Source: Alphaproteobacteria bacterium (lineage in GTDB: Bacteria > Pseudomonadota > Alphaproteobacteria > RF32 > CAG-239). Taken from it: 64,000 bases of DNA. The position numbers and the translations under genes are program-made. The stretch lies in assembly GCA_900769705.1 (NCBI GenBank), contig CAAGHP010000009.1, positions 1 through 64,000 of the forward strand, read 5' to 3'. The notes below the pieces were generated by a model. That model was not told the origin of the DNA and ran no database searches. It saw nothing but the letters and a program-made list of their open reading frames with translations. Numbering within the stretch: the first letter of the stretch is position 1; the number at the start of each line of letters is the position of its first letter. Below, piece after piece: positions 41,548 to 49,447 of the stretch.

Positions 41548-41763
41548 TTATTCTTCGGCAATATCCACAGCCACACTCGGCATAATGGTGGAAACAGCGT
41601 GTTTATAAACCAACTGGGTATGACCATCACGGCGCAGCAGCAAACTCTCTTCATCCTGCTGAGTGATAATGCCCTGCAGCTTTACACCGTTAATCAAAAA
41701 AACTGTTACTGCAACTTTACCTTCTTTAATATCATTCAAAAAATCACTTTGCACTTTATTCAT
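41548..41763 (-). CDS. hfq: RNA chaperone Hfq
   Basis: Hexameric Sm-like chaperone for small RNAs and mRNAs. The 71-residue product has both Sm motifs: VTVFLINGVKLQGIITQQDE and LLLRRDGHTQLVYKHAVSTI with the Y-K-H proximal-face RNA-binding triad. The Sm1 segment reads ITQQDEESL where many homologues have a Phe-Asp pair, a mild variation. The C-terminal tail is very short. It is first in the hfq-hflX-lipoprotein unit. Confidence 0.95.
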   Translation of the reverse strand: MNKVQSDFLNDIKEGKVAVTVFLINGVKLQGIITQQDEESLLLRRDGHTQLVYKHAVSTIMPSVAVDIAEE

Positions 41764-41949
41764 TTTTATTTTCCTTTTAAAGAGATTTCCTTTTTATCGC
41801 CTTGGATTTTATGCTAAAAAAATTCATTCGTCTACAAGAATATAATTTTTACACATAAAAGATTAAAGTTGATAACCAGTTTTTGTTCGTTGCAATCTAT
41901 GCTTAAACTTTTATAATCACTTTAATATGATTTTTTTGAGGATTTGCCA

Positions 41950-43272
41950 ATGTTGTATGGAATACTAGCTTTAGCTGTGCTGCTTTGCCTGTGCGGCGGC
42001 GCTTTGTTTTGGATAATAAATATAAATACACGAACCACTGTGCTGAATGGAGAACTGGAACGCCAGTTGGAAAATATCAGCAACGCGAAAAAACAACTGG
42101 ATAATGAAAATTATCGCCTGAGCACTGAAAACACCAGACTGCAAACCATGCTGCAAACTCAACAGCAGCATATTCAAGAACGGCTGCAGGATATTCAAAA
42201 TAATAAAAAAGATTTGGAGCTGAAATTCCGCGATATCTCAAACGAAATTTTAAATACCCAGTCCCGCCGGCTCAATGAATCACAAAGCCAAGTGTTGAGC
42301 ACTGTTCTATCCCCTTTTCGCGACCAACTGAAAGCTTTTAGAGATGAAGTAAGCAAGGCTAATACAGAAAGTATCAAGAACAAAACAAGCTTTGACGAGC
42401 AATTCAAAAAGCTGATAGATATGAATAACAGTCTTAGCCAAGATGCGCAGAATCTGACTAACGCCCTGCGCGGCAGCAAAAAAATGCAGGGCGACTGGGG
42501 AGAAATAGAACTTAACCGTATTTTGGAAGTAGCAGGTCTGCAAAAAAATATTGATTATTTCACACAAGAAAACTTCAAAAATGAAAACAATCAAAATCTG
42601 CGTCCGGACGTGGTAGTCCGCCTGCCAAATAACCGCAGCGTGATTGTGGACTCAAAAGTTTCTATGAATGACTATATTTCTTATGTCAACGCTGAAGACG
42701 ATGCAGCCAAAGCAGCAGCTTTGCAGCGCCATATTCAATGCATCCGCAACCATATAGACGAGCTTTCCTGTAAAGAATATCAAAAATTACTTAAAGAAGA
42801 ATCCCTTGACTATGTGGTGATTTTTATTCCGATTGAAAGTGCGTTTGTCGAAGCCATTAAAAAAGATGACAGTCTATATGATTATGCCTATAAAAAGAAT
42901 GTAGCGTTGACAACACCATCTTCTTTGCTGCCGATTTTGCGCACGGTGGAAAATTTGTGGCAGATTGAAACCCGCAACAAATATGTGCAGAAAATTGCCG
43001 AAGTCGGCGGTTCGCTATATGATAAACTGGCAAATTTTGTGGACGATATGCAAAAAATTGACAAGGCTTTGGGAACTGCTAGAACCAACTATGAAGCGGC
43101 AATTTCAAAACTAGCAACAGGCAAAGGCAACGCCCTTTCCTTGGCCGGTAGACTTAAAGAATACGGCGCCAAGGCTAACAAACAAATCGGCATGGAATAT
43201 GATGAAAGTGAAATACTGAAAATCAGCGATAATTCAAATGATATAAACAATTCTGAAGAAAAGGCATCATAA
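41950..43272 (+). CDS. rmuC: DNA recombination protein RmuC
   Basis: The start is placed at ATG 41950 (MLYGILALAVLLCLCGGALF, 440 residues) with GAGGAT ahead; an in-frame TTG two codons earlier is unlikely. It has an N-terminal membrane helix, a long coiled coil (about 30-150) and the PD-(D/E)XK-like RmuC nuclease fold (GDWGEIELNRILEVAGLQKN, LRPDVVVRLPNNRSVIVDSK, YVVIFIPIESAFVEAI). RmuC proteins limit inversions at short inverted repeats. The murG-like gene starts one base after its stop. Confidence 0.93.
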   Translation: MLYGILALAVLLCLCGGALFWIININTRTTVLNGELERQLENISNAKKQLDNENYRLSTENTRLQTMLQTQQQHIQERLQDIQNNKKDLELKFRDISNEILNTQSRRLNESQSQVLSTVLSPFRDQLKAFRDEVSKANTESIKNKTSFDEQFKKLIDMNNSLSQDAQNLTNALRGSKKMQGDWGEIELNRILEVAGLQKNIDYFTQENFKNENNQNLRPDVVVRLPNNRSVIVDSKVSMNDYISYVNAEDDAAKAAALQRHIQCIRNHIDELSCKEYQKLLKEESLDYVVIFIPIESAFVEAIKKDDSLYDYAYKKNVALTTPSSLLPILRTVENLWQIETRNKYVQKIAEVGGSLYDKLANFVDDMQKIDKALGTARTNYEAAISKLATGKGNALSLAGRLKEYGAKANKQIGMEYDESEILKISDNSNDINNSEEKAS

Positions 43273-43273
43273 A

Positions 43274-44338
43274 ATGAAAAAAATTATGTTTACCGGTGGC
43301 GGTTCCGGAGGTCATGTGACACTTAACTTAAATCTTATTCCGATTTTTCAGAAAAACGGTTGGGAAATTGTTTATGTCGGTTCGGAAACCGGTATCGAAA
43401 AAGAGCTTATATCCCAAATTACCGATGTGAAATATTATGCTATTAAAACCGGCAAATTGCGCCGTTATTTTTCTTGGCAAAACCTTAAAGATATGTTCAA
43501 AATTCCACTTGGTGTTTGTCAGGCTGCGGCTATAATCCACAAAGAAAAACCAGATATTATTTTTTCCAAAGGCGGTTTTGTGTCTTTTCCGGTTGTGGTG
43601 GGCGGATTTTTGAATCATCGCAAAATATTTATGCATGAGTCAGACTTAACCCCAGGGCTGGCCAATAAAATGTCCTTGCCTTTTGTCAGTAAATTCTTCA
43701 CTACTTTTATAGACACGGTTAAATATGTTCGCACGCCGCAAAAAGTCTGCTACATCGGACCGGTATTATCAGACCGCTTAAAAAACGGCAATAAAGACAA
43801 AGCTCTGCAGATGTGCAACTTTACTGCCGATAAGCCGATTGTAATGTTTGTGGGCGGCAGCTTGGGCGCACAAAGCCTTAACAAAGCCGTGCAAAAAAAT
43901 ATAGATACCTTATTGCAAAAATTTCAAATAATTCATATTTGCGGTAAAAATCAGAAAACAGATTTGCAGCGCGACGGATACGCTCAATTTGAATTTGTCG
44001 ACAAAGAATTTAAAGACCTGCTCGCCGCTACCGATATTGTGGTAACCCGCTCCGGTTCTAACGCCATTTTTGAATTTTGGAGTCTGAACATTCCGATGCT
44101 TTTGGTGCCACTGCCAAGCAATGCCAGCCGCGGCGAGCAGAGTTCTAACGCCAAAAACTTCCAAAGCAAAGGCTTTGCCGAAATTTTACTTGACAAAGAC
44201 CTGTCACAAAATGGACTTTTGGTTGCGCAGATTGATAAAATGTATCAAAATTTAGATACTTACCGCAACAACATCAAAAACAGCGACCTTAAATTTACGA
44301 GCAACGAAGAACTTTATAAAGAAATTGTCAATGGCTAA
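43274..44338 (+). CDS. murG: MurG-type N-acetylglucosaminyltransferase, Firmicutes-like form
   Basis: Transfers GlcNAc from UDP-GlcNAc to lipid I to make lipid II at the inner face of the membrane. The 354-residue GT28 protein has the glycine-rich FTGGGSGGHVTLNLNLIP, SKGGFVSFPVVVGGF, HESDLTPGLANKMSLPF, VGGSLGAQSLNKAV and the donor-site VTRSGSNAIFEFWSLNIPML. The SGKLRRYF/GKLRRYFSWQN and HESD signatures match the form common in Bacilli and Clostridia rather than the usual proteobacterial murG of the dcw cluster. It lies between rmuC and a sirtuin gene, outside any division cluster, and may be an acquired or second copy. Confidence 0.85.
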   Translation: MKKIMFTGGGSGGHVTLNLNLIPIFQKNGWEIVYVGSETGIEKELISQITDVKYYAIKTGKLRRYFSWQNLKDMFKIPLGVCQAAAIIHKEKPDIIFSKGGFVSFPVVVGGFLNHRKIFMHESDLTPGLANKMSLPFVSKFFTTFIDTVKYVRTPQKVCYIGPVLSDRLKNGNKDKALQMCNFTADKPIVMFVGGSLGAQSLNKAVQKNIDTLLQKFQIIHICGKNQKTDLQRDGYAQFEFVDKEFKDLLAATDIVVTRSGSNAIFEFWSLNIPMLLVPLPSNASRGEQSSNAKNFQSKGFAEILLDKDLSQNGLLVAQIDKMYQNLDTYRNNIKNSDLKFTSNEELYKEIVNG

Positions 44339-45041
44339 GCAATACAAAAATATTCTGATTTTGACAGGTGCCGGCATTTCGGCGGAATCCGGACTTTCGA
44401 CCTTCCGCGCTGAAAACGGCTTGTGGAACAAGCATCGGGTGGAAGATGTCGCCACCATAGAAGCATTTGAACGCAACCCCGAATATGTGCACGATTTTTA
44501 TAACGAGCTGCGTCCCGAGCTTTATAAAGCCAAACCTAACGCCGCTCATTTAGCAATTACTGAGCTGCAGCAAAACTATCCGGCACAGATAAACGTGGTA
44601 ACGCAAAATGTTGACACCCTGCATGAAAAAGCCGGAAATAAAAATGTTTATCACATTCATGGGCTAATTAACCAAATTGTCTGCCTGAACTGCGGAAATA
44701 TTTTTGAAACATGGGGAGATGTGCACGCTGATGAAACCTGCGAACATTGCGGCGTCAGCGGTATGTTGAAACCTAATATTGTATTTTTCGGCGAAAGTCT
44801 TTTATATATGGATAAAGTTGATGAACTTTTGAAAACCTGTGATTTATTTATGTCTGTCGGTACCTCCGGCGTGGTTTATCCGGCGGCCGGGTTTGTGCAG
44901 ATTGCTAAAATATGCGGCGCCGATACTTGCGAATTTAATCTGGAAACAACCTCCAACAACTATCTGTTTGACAGCCATATTACAGGCAAAGCCGGTACGA
45001 CTTTACCAAAGTTTGTTGATGAGCTGCTGAAAAACAGCTGA
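44331..45041 (+). CDS. cobB: NAD-dependent protein deacylase (sirtuin, CobB-like)
   Basis: Removes acyl groups from lysines using NAD. The start is placed at ATG 44331 (236 residues), overlapping murG by eight bases. Motifs are LTGAGISAESGLSTFRAENG, TQNVDTLHEKAG, the catalytic HIHG, zinc cysteines CLNCGNIF and CEHCG, and VGTSGVVYPAAG. In the segment aligned with E. coli CobB FYNARR the sequence is FYNELR; the Tyr is kept, but the Arg next needed for succinyl-lysine binding is replaced by Leu with an Arg one place later, so acyl preference is uncertain. Confidence 0.92.
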   Translation: MAKQYKNILILTGAGISAESGLSTFRAENGLWNKHRVEDVATIEAFERNPEYVHDFYNELRPELYKAKPNAAHLAITELQQNYPAQINVVTQNVDTLHEKAGNKNVYHIHGLINQIVCLNCGNIFETWGDVHADETCEHCGVSGMLKPNIVFFGESLLYMDKVDELLKTCDLFMSVGTSGVVYPAAGFVQIAKICGADTCEFNLETTSNNYLFDSHITGKAGTTLPKFVDELLKNS

Positions 45042-45054
45042 ATTATAATATAAC

Positions 45055-45093
45055 AAAAAAGCACTGCTACTCTACAGTAACAGTGCTTTTTTT
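45055..45093. terminator. Bidirectional terminator after the sirtuin gene
   Basis: Stem AAAAAAGCACTG/CAGTGCTTTTTT with an inner TACT/AGTA pair; it serves the sirtuin gene and the convergent gene at 45107. Confidence 0.92.
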
Positions 45094-45106
45094 GTTTTGC
45101 GGTAAC

Positions 45107-46300
45107 TTATTTGTCCTGATTAACCAAATGCTTAGCATAAACCTTGAGCAGCTCGGTCGGAATCAGCTTTGGTTCATAGGCCTTAGCCACATCCAGCACG
45201 CACCAATCAGACTGTCCCAAACTGCCATTGCTGTAATTTTCAAAGGCTTTTTCAAGCATTCGCTGCAAAGGATAATGGAACAGCGGAGTCATGCTTAACG
45301 CATCAATACGAGGCTTAATTTTAAGCAACAAATCACGGCTCATCGGGCTCAAAAAACCTCTGTCAAAAATGAAGTTAATCATATTGACGGAGATTCGGCC
45401 GGTCAAAGGCACAATATCATAGATAAATGCGCAAATTTCTTTGTAAATCTGCGCCTGTTCGGCCTTTTCCTGTTCGGTGTTGGCCGGCAGTGAGTTATAA
45501 ATGGAAATAATCCACTCCTCTGCTCTGTGATAATGTTTTTCGCGGCGGCATCCATCTTTTTGACGCAGCAACAGGCGAATATCCGAAACACCAAGTTTTA
45601 CATGATAGCGCTGCAAAGCCTGCAAATGATTAAGCGACTGCTTGAGAAATTGTTTGTTTTCCTCAAACACTGCATCCTGCATTGCCTGTTTTGTGCACCA
45701 GCTGTCAAAGTTTGGCTGATTACCTTCTTTCAACATCTCATAAGCGGCACGTCCGATATTGTCCACTTTTTGAACAAACTCGGTTGTTTTACTGATAAGA
45801 TATTCCAAAGAACGGTTATCGCTTTGCACCACAAAAGTCTTGCGCATTTTGCTCAAGAGCTTGCTATAAGTGTTTTTGTTAAACTCATCCATTTCAATGA
45901 GCTTGTTTACAAAAACACTTGTTCGAGAATCGTAGCCATGACAATCGACATGCTTCAGAAAAGTTGCTTTCATAGCAGAATACAGACGCCGCTCAATAGA
46001 ATCGACTTCCATAATCTCATCTTCAAACTCTCCAAAATGTTCACCATCATGCATACGCTCGACAGCCCAACGTCTGGCAACAGGCATAGACTTTGCAATC
46101 GCATCGCGCACCCATTTCTGCTCATCAAAGTGGGTCATTCGGTGCGCCTGGTCAAGAAGTGGATTTTTATGCAAAGCGTCATCCTTTGATGCGTCATGCA
46201 CAAAATCACCATTGCCAACAAGCTCAGGAAATTTCTTTGCCGTAGCAGAGTTCTCTACGCATAAACCGTTTGATACCACATTGTTTCCAATAATTTCCAT
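45107..46300 (-). CDS. Unrecognised helical protein with the accessory-type leader (397 aa)
   Basis: A 397-residue soluble, Leu/Lys/Glu-rich protein without signal peptide or membrane helix, probably all-helical. Landmarks are FDEQKWVRDAIAKSMPVARR, VDCHGYDSRTSVFVNKLIEM, YHVKLGVSDIRLLLRQKDGC and IDALSMTPLFHYPLQRMLEK. No family is recognised and it is not obviously homologous to the 10-12 kb paralogues, yet its promoter and leader have the same design (TTGACA, 17, TACATT, then TATTATTAATTAAATTT) and no Shine-Dalgarno sequence. It is monocistronic. Confidence 0.7.
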   Translation of the reverse strand: MEIIGNNVVSNGLCVENSATAKKFPELVGNGDFVHDASKDDALHKNPLLDQAHRMTHFDEQKWVRDAIAKSMPVARRWAVERMHDGEHFGEFEDEIMEVDSIERRLYSAMKATFLKHVDCHGYDSRTSVFVNKLIEMDEFNKNTYSKLLSKMRKTFVVQSDNRSLEYLISKTTEFVQKVDNIGRAAYEMLKEGNQPNFDSWCTKQAMQDAVFEENKQFLKQSLNHLQALQRYHVKLGVSDIRLLLRQKDGCRREKHYHRAEEWIISIYNSLPANTEQEKAEQAQIYKEICAFIYDIVPLTGRISVNMINFIFDRGFLSPMSRDLLLKIKPRIDALSMTPLFHYPLQRMLEKAFENYSNGSLGQSDWCVLDVAKAYEPKLIPTELLKVYAKHLVNQDK

Positions 46301-46342
46301 AAGTTAAGATAAATTTAATTAATAATACTGTTTACACTAAAA

Positions 46343-46371
46343 AATGTAGCGCTTTTTTATGCATTTGTCAA
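46343..46371 (-). promoter_or_regulatory. Promoter of the 397-aa gene
   Basis: Minus-strand TTGACA (46366-46371), 17 bases, TACATT (46343-46348), with the shared A/T leader downstream. Confidence 0.7.
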
Positions 46372-46616
46372 GTTTTGTACTAATAAAATAAGTTTAAAAC
46401 AAAGCAGCTCATAAAAAATTTTAAGCTATTACATTAGGCAGGAAGATTTTCTTTTTTCCGCTGATATCGGTAAAGTGCAAAAACATTATGCGGACAGCTT
46501 CCATAAATATTGCCATAATTTTTACCGGTATAGTCATTCATTGTTTGTTTCAAAACGCCGGCTATACCGGTATAATCAGAAAAAACTCACGCATAAAATA
46601 CTTGGTTTTCTTGATA
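46372..46616. other. Intergenic region with an 11-bp inverted repeat
   Basis: No convincing gene lies here. TACCGGTATAG (46523-46533) is perfectly inverted at 46562-46572 (CTATACCGGTA), 28 bases apart; each arm is itself partly palindromic (TACCGGTA). It could be a regulator site or a stem-loop. A plus-strand frame from 46488 runs through it and through the lon terminator and is not credible. Confidence 0.45.
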
Positions 46617-46652
46617 CAAAAACAGCCGCAACTTTTAAGAGCTGAGGCTGTT
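46617..46652 (-). terminator. Terminator of lon
   Basis: Stem AACAGCC/GGCTGTT with further inner pairing and T runs on both sides, 20 bases beyond the lon stop codon. Confidence 0.85.
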
Positions 46653-46671
46653 TTTCGGAATTTGGAATTAA

Positions 46672-49014
46672 CTATTTATGCAAAGCGATTTTTAGGACAT
46701 CTGCGACATTATCTACCGGAATAATTTTCATACCTTTTTTAACATTATCCGGAATTTCCGACAAATCTTTTTCATTTTCTTTTGGAATAATTACGGTTTT
46801 AATACCGCCGCGCAGCGCCGCCAAAAGCTTTTCTTTTAAACCGCCGATTGGCAGCACACGTCCCTGCAGGGTAATTTCTCCCGTCATTGCCACATCTTTT
46901 CTTACCGGAGTTTTAGTAAATACCGAAACTAAAGTCGTATACATGGCAATACCGGCCGACGGTCCGTCTTTTGGCGTTGCTCCTTCCGGCACATGGACGT
47001 GCACATCAGTTTTTTCAAAAATTTCCGGATTTATGCCTAAATCTTTGGAATGAGCGCGTACCACCGAATATGCGGTTTCAATTGACTCTTTCATTACATC
47101 GCCAAGCTTGCCGGTTTGCGTCACTTTGCCTTTTCCCGGCATATCCACGGCTTCAATAAACAATATATCGCCGCCGACTTCCGTCCAAGCCAAACCTGTT
47201 GTCACGCCAATATGATCCTGTTTTTCAGCTTCGCCGTAACTAAAGCGTTTCACACCAAGATATTTTTCCAGATTTTCCGGAGTAACCTCTATTTTTATGC
47301 ACTTACCTTTTTGCAACAAAATCTCTTTAGTGGCCTTACGAGCAATTGTTGAAAGCTCTCGTTCCAAATTACGAACTCCGGCTTCACGCGTATAATAGCG
47401 GATTATATCTCGGATAGCGTCATCGCTGACAACCAATTCCGAACATTTTACCGCATTTTCATCAAACACTTTTTTTAGTAAATGACGTTTAGCGATTTCT
47501 ATTTTTTCATCTTCCGTATAGCCGGAAAGCTGAATAATTTCCATTCTATCCAAAAGCGGACGAGGCATATCCAAAGAATTGGCCGTTGTTACAAACATCA
47601 CATCGGACAAGTCATAATCTACTTCCAAATAGTGATCGTTAAAAGTCGAATTCTGTTCCGGATCCAAAACTTCAAGCAAAGCGGAGCTTGGATCTCCGCG
47701 CCAATCATTGCCTAATTTATCGATTTCATCAAGCAAAAACAGCGGATTAGAAGTTCCGGCTTTTTTCATGGATTGAACGATTTTTCCCGGCATTGCCCCA
47801 ACATACGTACGGCGATGCCCGCGGATTTCCGCTTCATCGCGCATTCCGCCCAAAGAAGCACGCACAAAGTTACGGTTTGTGGCGCGGGCAATGGATTTTC
47901 CAAGCGAAGTTTTACCAACACCCGGAGGGCCCACCAAACATAAAATCGGGGCTTTCATACTGCTGGAACGCGATTGCACGGCCAAATATTCTACAATACG
48001 CTCTTTGACTTTTTCCAAACCATAATGGTCTTCTTCCAAAACTTCAATAGCTTTTGACAAATCTTTGTTTAATTTTGTTTTTTTATTCCAAGGAATATCT
48101 AACAACCAATCCAGATAGTTGCGGATAATTGCACTTTCCGGTGAGCTATTGCCCATATTTTTCAGCTTTTTCAATTCAGCCAAAGCCTTTTCGCGAGCTT
48201 CTTTAGTAAATTTGGTAGCATTGATGCGTTTCAGATAGTTGCCAAACTCATCGCCGTCTTCGCCGTCATTAAGCTCTTTTTGAATAGCTTTGATTTGCTC
48301 GTTCAAATAGTATTCTTTCTGGCTTTTTTCCATTTGTTTTTTAACACGGTTTTTGATGCGGTCTTCAACTTCCATAACCATCATTTCCGTATCTATCAGC
48401 TGCAGCAATTTATTCAGCCGTTCTTTCAAATTTTCTGCTTCCAGCAAAAACTGTTTATCTTCGGTTTTCAGAGCTAAATGAGAGGCAACCGTATCGGCCA
48501 GCTTATCATACTCTTCAATTTGCTTAACCGACTGCACAACATCAAGTGGAATTTTCTTATTAAGTTTTACATATTCTTCAAACTGGCTTACAACCGCCCT
48601 CGCCCAAGATTTCAGTTCATTATCATCTTCTTTTTCCGGCGGATAAGCTGTGATTTTGGCTGAAAAATAAGTTCCTTCGTTTTGAAAACTTTTAATTTTT
48701 ATACGTTCCAAACCTTCTACCAAAATTTTTATCGTTCCGTCTGGCAGTTTTAACATTTGCAATATATTGCCTCTGGTGCCGACTTTGTATAAATCTTCGG
48801 CTTCCGGCACTTCAACATCTGCTTTTTTTTGCATTACCAACACAATATCAGAGCCCTTATCATTGGCCTTTTGCACAGCTTCAATCGACTTTTCGCGACC
48901 GACAAATATAGGCACAATCATTTTCGGATACACCACTACATCGCGCAGCGGCAGTACCGGCAGCATATTATCAATTTTTTCTTTCAACTCGTTTTGTTCT
49001 TTATTTTTTTGCAT
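46672..49014 (-). CDS. lon: ATP-dependent protease Lon
   Basis: Cytoplasmic AAA+ serine protease that degrades misfolded and regulatory proteins. The start is placed at MQKNKEQNELKEKIDNMLPV (780 residues) with GGAG ten bases ahead; the open frame runs 25 codons further upstream without support. The N-terminal substrate domain begins LPLRDVVVYPKMIVPIFVGR. Walker A is GPPGVGKTSLGKSIA, and the protease domain holds the catalytic Ser in PKDGPSAG (about residue 686) and Lys in GGLKEKLLAA (about 729), spaced 43 as in E. coli. All catalytic parts are intact. Confidence 0.97.
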   Translation of the reverse strand: MQKNKEQNELKEKIDNMLPVLPLRDVVVYPKMIVPIFVGREKSIEAVQKANDKGSDIVLVMQKKADVEVPEAEDLYKVGTRGNILQMLKLPDGTIKILVEGLERIKIKSFQNEGTYFSAKITAYPPEKEDDNELKSWARAVVSQFEEYVKLNKKIPLDVVQSVKQIEEYDKLADTVASHLALKTEDKQFLLEAENLKERLNKLLQLIDTEMMVMEVEDRIKNRVKKQMEKSQKEYYLNEQIKAIQKELNDGEDGDEFGNYLKRINATKFTKEAREKALAELKKLKNMGNSSPESAIIRNYLDWLLDIPWNKKTKLNKDLSKAIEVLEEDHYGLEKVKERIVEYLAVQSRSSSMKAPILCLVGPPGVGKTSLGKSIARATNRNFVRASLGGMRDEAEIRGHRRTYVGAMPGKIVQSMKKAGTSNPLFLLDEIDKLGNDWRGDPSSALLEVLDPEQNSTFNDHYLEVDYDLSDVMFVTTANSLDMPRPLLDRMEIIQLSGYTEDEKIEIAKRHLLKKVFDENAVKCSELVVSDDAIRDIIRYYTREAGVRNLERELSTIARKATKEILLQKGKCIKIEVTPENLEKYLGVKRFSYGEAEKQDHIGVTTGLAWTEVGGDILFIEAVDMPGKGKVTQTGKLGDVMKESIETAYSVVRAHSKDLGINPEIFEKTDVHVHVPEGATPKDGPSAGIAMYTTLVSVFTKTPVRKDVAMTGEITLQGRVLPIGGLKEKLLAALRGGIKTVIIPKENEKDLSEIPDNVKKGMKIIPVDNVADVLKIALHK

Positions 49015-49106
49015 GTCAGCTATACTCCGTCCAATACATCTTTTTATTATATAGGGTTGCTTTTTGTTTTCGACAATAGCACAAAGCAAATTTTCCCCAC
49101 TTTAGT

Positions 49107-49379
49107 TTATGTCAGGGCTATAATTTTTATATTATCTAACAAATATTTTTCAATGCCGTCATCCATCATTTTGAAAAGAAACTTACTTTCTTTGCGGCTG
49201 ATTTTATATCCTATTTCAGCGGCAACTGCTTGAATATCGCTATTATTTATATATTCAGCATAGGCCAGCAGCAAATTTGTGTTTGCCGAAAGATAGAGGC
49301 CTTTCGAAGCTTCCGGATGATTTTGGGCAAAATTCAAAAAAATTTCATCTGCTATATTTTTTAGTTTTTTTAAATTCAT
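49107..49379 (-). CDS. Small unrecognised protein behind an inverted-repeat promoter (90 aa)
   Basis: The start is placed at ATG 49379 (MNLKKLKNIADEIFLNFAQN). The protein is soluble and helical, with LSANTNLLLAYAEYINNSDI, QAVAAEIGYKISRKESKFLF and IEKYLLDNIKIIAL. The IQAVAAEIGYKISR stretch could be a helix-turn-helix (tentative). Its promoter is bracketed by a perfect 9-bp inverted repeat, so autoregulation is conceivable. It lies just upstream of lon on the same strand but no co-transcription evidence is visible. Confidence 0.62.
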   Translation of the reverse strand: MNLKKLKNIADEIFLNFAQNHPEASKGLYLSANTNLLLAYAEYINNSDIQAVAAEIGYKISRKESKFLFKMMDDGIEKYLLDNIKIIALT

Positions 49380-49382
49380 ATT

Positions 49383-49426
49383 ACACCTGTACAAAACATA
49401 TAAATCTTATTTTATACAGGTGTCAA
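49383..49426 (-). promoter_or_regulatory. Promoter flanked by operator-like inverted repeat
   Basis: Minus-strand TTGACA (49421-49426), 17 bases, TTATAT (49398-49403). ACACCTGTA occurs at 49383-49391, at the expected start of transcription, and its perfect inverse TACAGGTGT at 49415-49423 overlaps the -35 box. The leader before the ATG would be only about ten bases. Confidence 0.55.
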
Positions 49427-49447
49427 TAATTTTTTTCTTATTTTATA

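Noticed and set aside
45527..46189. 220-codon open frame opposite the 397-aa gene
   Set aside because: The minus-strand gene has a consensus promoter and sensible composition, while this frame has no ribosome site and a Phe/His/Leu-rich shadow composition.
46488..46724. 78-aa ORF on the plus strand upstream of the lon 3' end
   Set aside because: It reads through the inverted repeat, the lon terminator and the end of lon; it has no ribosome site.
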